From: Tupaia tana
Taxonomy: Eukaryota; Chordata; Mammalia; Scandentia; Tupaiidae
DNA: 64,000 bases
NCBI GenBank assembly: GCA_026018925.1
Contig: JAKSZU010000018.1
Span: 28,086,452-28,150,451 of the forward strand
Direction: 5' to 3'
The position numbers were made by a program, and so were the translations under genes. This document shows, piece by piece, positions 58,000 through 64,000 of this stretch. The notes under the pieces were generated by a model, which did no database searches, had not been told where the DNA came from, and saw only the letters and a program-made list of their open reading frames with translations. Numbering within the stretch: position 1 is the stretch's first letter; every line of letters starts with the position of its first letter.

Positions 58000-58315
58000 T
58001 TATCAGTTTATGCTTTGGCAGTCCAAGGGTCAGGGGCCATTTCTGATGGGCATCAGGCAGACTCCCAATCACATCACAGGTTGTTAGCAGAGCAGCTGGC
58101 CATGAGACTCTCTCTCTAATCTCATTCCCTCTCCTATAAATCTACCAGGAGTCAATCACAGGGTCCCACCTAATGAGCTTAATCCTAATCTCTTCCCAAA
58201 GGCCCTGCCTTTCAACACTGTATTTGTCTCAAATTTTTACTCTCTTAATCCCATCACAACCAAATCAACACATGAATTTAGTGGGGGAGGTGAGAGAGAC
58301 GTTTAAAACCATAAT
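58000..58315 (-). mobile_element. MLT1-like LTR remnant
   Basis: In reverse orientation it has the same layout as the LTR at 2755: TCAATCACAGGGTCCCACCT, TCCTAATCTCTTCCCAAAGG, CCCTGCCTTTCAACACTG, ATCAACACATGAATTTAGTG. Confidence 0.55.
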
Positions 58316-58373
58316 GAACTGTAAATACTAAAACTTTCAACTTTATAATTAAGTAAAAGCTGATTATAGTAGA

Positions 58374-59215
58374 TGTGTGGTAGGCAGTTAGTTAGTCATG
58401 AGCGGGCAGCCCTAAAAGAAAAGTGAAAGGCTCATCTAGCTCCAGGTGCCAGGAGGGTGAGGCAATTTGCCATCTTCCTTCCTTGGGACCTGAGGGAAGT
58501 GCACAGGAATGATTCTGAACATTTTCTCTTATCAAAAAGACCTAAGCAAGCGTTTTGGTCAATGCCCCAATTCCTATTAGGGCAATGGACTAATTGGACA
58601 GTCTAATTGGGGCAACCTGGCTCGCACTGGGCACCACGCGCAATTAGGTGATCAAGTTCCTCCTTCTTTACCTGTGAGGAAGGTGCACAGGTGCAGGAAA
58701 AGAACTTGTGGATTCAAATTTAAAGGAAGAACATATGAAAGTTGTTTGTAAACTGTCAAGAATTATGGAGTATGAGCTAAAATTTTTTGCTATGTAAATG
58801 TTTGTGGAAAAATGTAAAAATAAATAAATGAAAGGGAAAAAAAAGGAAGAACATAGGCAGTGTAAGGGGCCTCCCACTAATGAATATTCATGACCTCTAG
58901 TAATAAAAATAACGGTTAACTAGTACCAAGCACGGTTGCCACTTGGCAATCCGCCCGCCCAACAACCTTTTTGGGTGTACTTTCTTTCCTTTCCTTTCCT
59001 TTCTTTCTTTTAAATCTTCTTTTCTACCTACTTCATTCGTGGTTGCGGTTTCATTTTGCGCCTAGGAGCAGATCTCTCATTTTAGTGATCTGGACCCAAA
59101 GAACCAAGGACTTCACAACGCAGCTCAACACTTTCCCATCCGTTAACATCTTTTTAAGAAAAAAAAAAAAAAAAAACTCTTGAAAGTCTAATAAAACTAC
59201 ATTTTGGGTCCAAAC
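58374..59215 (+). mobile_element. LTR-like block (candidate), class unknown
   Basis: Moderately GC-rich segment from TGTGTGGTAGGCAGTTAGTT through a CGCCCGCCC stretch and TTGCGCCTAGGAGCAGATC to AATAAA at 59190-59195. It is split by a 106-bp insertion at 58736-58841. No internal retroviral sequence and no TSD found. Confidence 0.35.
58722..58855 (+). mobile_element. 106-bp retro-insertion with 14-bp TSD
   Basis: AAAGGAAGAACATA at 58722-58735 and 58842-58855. The insert ends in AAAAATAAATAAATGAAAGG and an A run, and looks like a LINE 3' end. Confidence 0.8.
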
Positions 59216-59242
59216 ACTGAATCATAAAAGGCATCGACTGGA

Positions 59243-59505
59243 GGGACCAGCAGTTGGCGTAATGGCTATGTCGCTGGACTCCCACGTAGTCGACCGCGGT
59301 TCGAGTCCCGAATCCGGTGGCTTAAACTCACGCCGGGCGGGTGTGCGTGCGTGCCCAAGATCCTGAGAGGAGGATGGAGGAGAAGGGATTGCAGCGTGGC
59401 CATCCCCCCTGGAGGGTGATTTCTCACTTTCTGTCTCTCTGTCTCTGTCTGTCTGGCGAGCGCCCGTGCCCTAAAGCAAAAACCTCTCCAAAAAAAAAAA
59501 AAAAA
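59243..59505 (+). mobile_element. SINE A, young
   Basis: GGGACCAGCAGTTGGCGTAATGG head, B box GGTTCGAGTCCC. TSD AAAAGGCATC(G/A)ACTGGA at 59226-59242 and 59506-59522. Confidence 0.95.
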
Positions 59506-59522
59506 AAAAGGCATCAACTGGA

Positions 59523-60149
59523 AAAAAAGTGTGCTCATTTTCCCTCCTCGTCCTCCTCCTCTCCCTTGTCTTCCTCCTCCTGTCTATCTCTCTATGTCAC
59601 ATTTATTAACATTTTCTAGGAGATTCTTAGAATATTTTTAGAAAATCTGCTCCTAAAATAAATTCTCAACTCAGAGGAAAACTGCCTAAGCCCATGCACA
59701 ATACAATTTGAAAGTCATATGGACTTAAAGGAAAATAAATTATTACAGCAAACAGCAACTCCTCTCCCTCAAAAAGTCCTTTAAACAAAACCCTGATTTT
59801 TTTATCCTGATATATATACCTAACATTATATTCACATGGACTATAGTTGGGAGTGAACAGAGCAAGGGTCCATCTAAACATGAGCACCCAACTTTTTCCT
59901 CTATTTTCTGACTGAGTTGTATGTGTACATTTATGGAAAACATTTATTCTACCGAAGTGGCCAATGAGTTAGCCACATTGATTACTGGAAAGTAATAAAA
60001 GCTATTTCTTTGCCCAAATTATCAGACTATGGCTTTGTGTTACCAAATTGTGCTAAATTATAAGAATGGCATATGTCCTTTTCTCTTTTGTTTCCTCCCA
60101 ATTTGTATCAGATATCAGAAACTCATTCCATGTTTGGACAATTAAACTT
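59523..60149. other. unique DNA
   Basis: CCTCCTCCTC-rich start, then AT-rich. No feature. Confidence 0.4.
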
Positions 60150-60285
60150 TCTGCATGACATTTTGAAACAGTCTGTTTCATCCTTCTTTGCCTTCTTCAC
60201 TAAACTGTACATTTTATGATGATTTAGTTGTGCCTAGCTTGCCTATATCTCCAGAGTTTAGAACAGTGCCTAACAGAAAGGTAGT
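60150..60285 (+). mobile_element. L2 3' fragment
   Basis: CTAAACTGTACATTTTATGAT and GTTTAGAACAGTGCCTAACA, typical of an L2 end. Confidence 0.5.
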
Positions 60286-60582
60286 GTTAGGTTTGGGTTT
60301 TTAATGATGCCATTAGCTATCATAGTAAGGCAATGCCATTTAGACTCTTGTAGAAGAGATCAGCAGGTTAGACATTGGTAAGCACAGAGCCTGGGCATGT
60401 GGGAAGAGGTAGCAGAGGAGACATCAGAGCCACTAAGGAAGAGGCCATGTGAGTGGTTTCTAGCCTGGGCCCACAAATTTTTCTTCTGGCCCAACACCCA
60501 GTGAAAAGCCAGGTAGGGTGGTCTCTGTCTTCTTTTTGTATCTGTCTCTTTCTCTCTCCCTTGCCCTTTCTCTCAAAGTTTT

Positions 60583-60586
<4 letters not shown>

Positions 60587-60628
<42 letters not shown>
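60587..60628 (+). repeat. (AT)n microsatellite
   Basis: About 42 bases of pure AT. Confidence 0.97.
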
Positions 60629-60631
<3 letters not shown>

Positions 60632-61762
60632 AATCTGTAGGCACTGTCTCTTGTCTCTGAGCTCTCCTTTCTCTTGCTAATTTCAGAATCCATGTACATC
60701 TGAGGTGGGCATAGCCCTGTCCCTTTTGTGCAGTATGCTAGCGTGCTGCGCAGTTCTCATTTATTTGACTTTTTTTTAAATTTCCCTTTTCATTGTTTGG
60801 TTTTATTTTGTTGTTGTTGTTTTGTTTTGTTTCCTTTCTTTTACCTGACTTTCTCACCTTGTTTCTCACCTCCAACACACTAAGTATCTAAGCAGGTCTA
60901 GGTGTACAGTAGCAAAAAATCTGAATACTTTTAGGGTCATAGATAACCTCAACCCCCACTGAACTGCTACAGAAAGGGAGAGACTCATCTTTATAAATCC
61001 AAATTCAAATTCCTTTCTGTGAATACCATGTTGCAAAACACAATAGTAGAGGAGAAATAGGCATAGAAGTACCTCACAGTAAAGTGAAGCATAGAAGCTT
61101 ACAGTAGCAGAAGTCTCTAACAAATTAGCCAAACATGAATATACCACCAAATAACTAAAAATCAGAGAAGAGAGTCTGCAAAGTGAGCAACAGGGAAAAA
61201 CACAGAGCTGCAGAGAGTCAGTTCATCTCTCACACACCTATGAATTCTTAGTTTAAACCTCATAGCTCAGCCCAGGTCCACCTATTCCCTTGAAACTTTG
61301 TAATATTCCCTTGAAGGCATTGTAACATTCAGTTCCAATGACAAAAGTACAGGTTGCTTGATGAGGATCAGGGAAACAGAACTGCAGAAATATTGCAGGT
61401 CATCTTCTTCCACACATCTCTAACACTCCGAATTAACTCCAAGAAGTTAGGAAGTAATGTATAATCCATCAGATGACCAGAAATCACCACAGAGGCATAA
61501 AAAATATGGAAAATCAAGAAAATATCTCTCCCTCAAGGGGAAAGAACAGCCTTTCATCACCCACAGACAGTACAATGGAACTCACGGAAATGTCAGATAA
61601 AGATTTGAGAATATTCATAGTGACAAAGCTAACAGAGATGCAAGAGAAGAGAGGCAATGAACTCCAGAAAATGCAGGAGAAAAGAGACAAGTTCCAGGAG
61701 ATGAGAAAGTTCTTCCATGATCTGAAAGAGGAAATATACACCATAAAAAAAGAATCAAAGGG

Positions 61763-62026
61763 GGGTCCAGCACTTGGTGTAATGGCTATGTTGCTGGACT
61801 TCCATGTAGTCGACCACAGTTTGAGTCCCAGACCCGGTGGCTTAAACTCACACTGGGCACATGTGTGTGCATACCCAAGATCCCAAGAGGAGAATGGAGA
61901 AGAGATTGAAGCATGGCCATCCCCCTGGGGGGTGATTTCTCACTTTCTGTCTCTGTCTCTTTCTGTCTTTCTGGCGAGCACACATGCCCTATAGCAAAAA
62001 CCTCTCAAAAAAAAAAAAAAAAAAAA
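61763..62026 (+). mobile_element. SINE A inside HAL1 ORF1
   Basis: Perfect 18-bp TSD AAAAAAAGAATCAAAGGG at 61745-61762 and 62027-62044. Confidence 0.93.
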
Positions 62027-62080
62027 AAAAAAAGAATCAAAGGGAACTGTTAGAGATGAAGGCTATAATATGGGATATGA

Positions 62081-62165
62081 GGTATAAATCATGCTGGGTA
62101 AAGTCTCTTCACAATCTAAATGATGTATAGTGATTTAATGTACGAATAATAATTAAAAAATAATT
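62081..62165 (+). mobile_element. ultrashort L1 3' tip inside ORF1
   Basis: ATCATGCTGGGTAAAGTCTC through CTAAATGATGTATAG matches the 3' end of the L1 at 51555-51610 almost exactly, then an A/T-rich tail. It interrupts the ORF1 frame. No clear TSD. Confidence 0.8.
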
Positions 62166-62824
62166 TTTTAAAAACCTCCTTTGAAAATATTAAAAGCAGA
62201 TTAGATCATGCAGAAGATCAATCTCATATGTAGAAGATAGAACCTTTGTCCTAGAAAAAATCACCAAAAAACTGAGAAAATAACCAAAAAAAATGAGAAT
62301 AATATATATTTAATACTAGATACCATCAGACACCCAAACATCCAGATAATCTGTATCTCAGAAGACAAAGAAATTAATCAGGGCATTGATAATCTATTCC
62401 ATCAAATCCTGGGAGAAAATTTTCCAAATGTAGAGGGCACTCAAATATCCAGACCCAAGAAATACAAATGACCCCACATAGAATCAACCCAAGAAGAGCT
62501 TCCCCAAGGCATATCATAGCCAGATTGACCAAAACTATAGACAGAGACAAGATACTAAAATTGGCAAGAGAAAAACATCAAGTTACTTTCAAAGGATATC
62601 CCATCAGACTAACATCGGAGTTCTCATCGGAAACAATGCAAGGAAAGAATGGGAAAATATATTCAAAGTGTTAGTTGATATCGTTGTGAATCAATAAAAT
62701 GTGAAAAAAAGTTTAATATGGAAGGGAGAGAGGTGAAAGGGGAAGGACAAAACTGGTAAACGTATGCTTAATTGACAAAAAATGAGAAGCTATTTGATGA
62801 TGATAATTTATGTCATCTTTTTTT

Positions 62825-62997
62825 TTCTTTGCTTTTAATTTTGTTTATTTACTTATTTATTTATTTTATTTGACTAGAAAGGGACAGAGCAAGAGTGAGA
62901 GACAGTAAGAAAGCAAGCCACCAGGTCTGAGACTTGACCTGCAGTCAGTCATGTGGGAGTCCAGCATCCTTAACCTCCATGCCACCTGTTGGCCCCT
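62825..62997 (-). mobile_element. SINE B
   Basis: (TTTA)n then TTTGACTAGAAAGGGACAG and the GGGGCCAACAGGTGGCATGG head in reverse, within the HAL1-like 3' UTR. Confidence 0.85.
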
Positions 62998-63115
62998 GTA
63001 TAGAAATATCTTTGTCTTGACTGACATGTATGCTATTTGTGTTGGAAAAAGAAATGTATACTGTAAAGACATGTGATTAAGTGTAAATAAATTTTAGAAT
63101 AAATAAATTAAATTT

Positions 63116-63633
63116 TTTAAAAGAAGTTTGAGAAGCCCTAGAACAATTGAGACTTCATATCTGTATTTTGGTGAGATCAAATGTAATATTTTTAAATATT
63201 TTTCTTTTCTATGGATTGACAAATCATTTGAGAATTGAATGAGGGTGACTACTCTCTAGTTCATTCCAATTCAAAAAATATGTCCCATATTCTTTAAAAG
63301 GAGATAGTACTTGCAGAGGGGCAACAGTTTCAAATACACATTATATTTTTTCAAGATAATGCATTTTATATTACTTAAACATATTAGAATTATCTTTACT
63401 TCTCCCTGTGTAATTATGAATGGAATCAGTAATACAATCATTCAGAATTACCATTTTGTACTTAACTGAGAAAGTCAAATTTATGTAATAAAAGTATCCC
63501 TCTGGTAATTTTTTGAGATATATTTTATAATTAACCAATTTTTCACCAATAGAAAATGGTAATGGTGCAGGCTTATGAGTAAATCAATGATATTCAGAAT
63601 TAATTAAAATAATTACTTTTCTAAAATATTGTT
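63116..63633. other. AT-rich unique DNA
   Basis: No feature recognised. Confidence 0.4.
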
Positions 63634-63640
63634 TCCAATT

Positions 63641-63646
<6 letters not shown>

Positions 63647-63677
<31 letters not shown>

Positions 63678-63926
63678 AGAGGTTTTTGCTATAGGGCGCG
63701 TGCGCTCGCCAGACAGAGAGAGAGAGACAGAGAGATAGAAAGCAGGAAATCACCCCCCAGGGGGGATGGCCACGCCGCAATCCCTTCTCCTCCATTCTCC
63801 TCTCGGGATCTTGGGCACGCACGCACACGCGCCCGGCGTGAGTTTAAGCCGCCGGGTCCGGGACTCGAACCGCGGTCGACTACGTGGGAGTCCAGCGACA
63901 TAGCCATTACGCTAACTGCTGGTCCC
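63647..63926 (-). mobile_element. SINE A, youngest-looking copy
   Basis: T30 tract, then an almost undecayed body with CpGs in GGGCGCGTGCGCTCGCC, CGCGCCCGGCGTGAG and CGAACCGCGGTCGACTACG. TSD TCCAATTAGTTTT at 63634-63646 and 63927-63939. Confidence 0.96.
63860..63914 (-). promoter_or_regulatory. internal Pol III promoter of the youngest SINE
   Basis: On the minus strand: A box TAGCGTAATGG (63904-63914) and B box GGTTCGAGTCCC (63860-63871), both intact. Confidence 0.75.
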
Positions 63927-64000
63927 TCCAATTAGTTTTGACAAGGCTTTCTACCAATAACTTTCTCTTGTTCCTAAAAAAAAAAAGTAGAGGTAGTGGT

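Larger units (their letters stand above)
61473..62690 (+). pseudogene. HAL1/L1 ORF1 relic
   Basis: N-terminal part MENQENISPSRGKNSLSSPT, then coiled-coil heptads rich in E, K, Q and M (KLTEMQEKRGNELQKMQEKR). After the insertions: FENIKSRLDHAEDQ, IQTQEIQMTPHRIN, PRHIIARLTKTIDRDKIL and EKHQVTFKGYPIRL. Stops and frameshifts are present. Compared with 1-273 the C-terminal domain ends after WENIFKVL, so about 60 residues are missing. Confidence 0.8.
60840..63115 (+). mobile_element. HAL1-like element (ORF1 only)
   Basis: Probable 5' UTR from about 60840 (start not fixed), an ORF1 relic (61473-62690), then a 3' UTR of L1/HAL1 type (62691-63115) ending CTTGACTGACATGTATGC ... ATGTATACTGTAAAG and an AAATAAATT tail. 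No ORF2. Later insertions: SINE A at 61763-62026, an L1 3' tip at about 62081-62165 and SINE B at about 62825-62997. Confidence 0.75.

Overview
This is AT-rich, repeat-saturated eutherian mammal DNA with no protein-coding exon I can support. Every open frame of some length is explained by a repeat, a retropseudogene or chance. The mammal-wide layer consists of MIR, L2, MER5A, MLT1 and MLT2 fragments. The lineage-specific layer is tRNA-derived SINEs plus L1 and ORF1-only ('half-L1', HAL1-like) elements. The dominant SINE has the head GGGACCAGCAGTTAGCGTAATGG, a Pol III B box GGTTCGAGTCCC and the tail GCCCTATAGCAAAAACCTCTC-An. It is neither Alu, B1/B2, rabbit C nor tree-shrew Tu. My best guess is a colugo (Dermoptera, CYN-type tRNA SINEs). 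That rests on memory of SINE families and is only moderately secure.

I name three SINE families. A is long (about 250-280 bp) and very abundant, and includes young copies with clean target-site duplications (TSDs). B is short (about 150-190 bp), ending in TCTGGTCAAATTAAA plus an AAAT-rich tail. C is older, with a GGTGGCACAGTAGTAACACAGCTGGATCC-type head.

Layout: 1-1.3 kb, HAL1-like 3' ends. 1.5-4.7 kb, SINEs in an MLT1-like LTR. 4.7-5.7 kb, a U6 snRNA/HNMT chimeric retropseudogene. 7.1-8.1 kb, a dead mariner transposase. 8.2-9.5 kb, L2. 9.8-12.05 kb, a GC-rich VNTR composite inserted in a 7SL-like repeat. 12.3-19.2 kb, HAL1/L1 3' end, an inverted repeat pair, MER5A, an LTR-like block and unique DNA. 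19.2-24.2 kb, a minus-strand L1 broken by five SINEs. 24-48 kb, unique DNA with MIR/L2/MER5A/LTR relics, two palindromic MITEs and many SINEs. 48.7-51.9 kb, a younger L1 with intact TSDs and two nested SINEs. 52-54.1 kb, an older L1. 54-60 kb, L2, SINEs, an MLT1 and an LTR-like block. 60.8-63.1 kb, a HAL1-like element. 63.6-63.9 kb, a very young SINE.

The most unusual object is the 2.0-kb insertion at 9917-11930. It has roughly 55-60 units of a ~25-bp CpG-rich VNTR, a unique segment, two tandem copies of an L1/HAL1-type 3' end and an A-rich end, all flanked by a perfect 15-bp direct duplication. That is the architecture of a composite non-autonomous retrotransposon, analogous to SVA/LAVA but built from other parts. 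Nothing here forms an operon or pathway. The shared logic is L1-machinery retrotransposition, which also explains the U6/HNMT chimera, the SINEs and three ultrashort 3'-end insertions.
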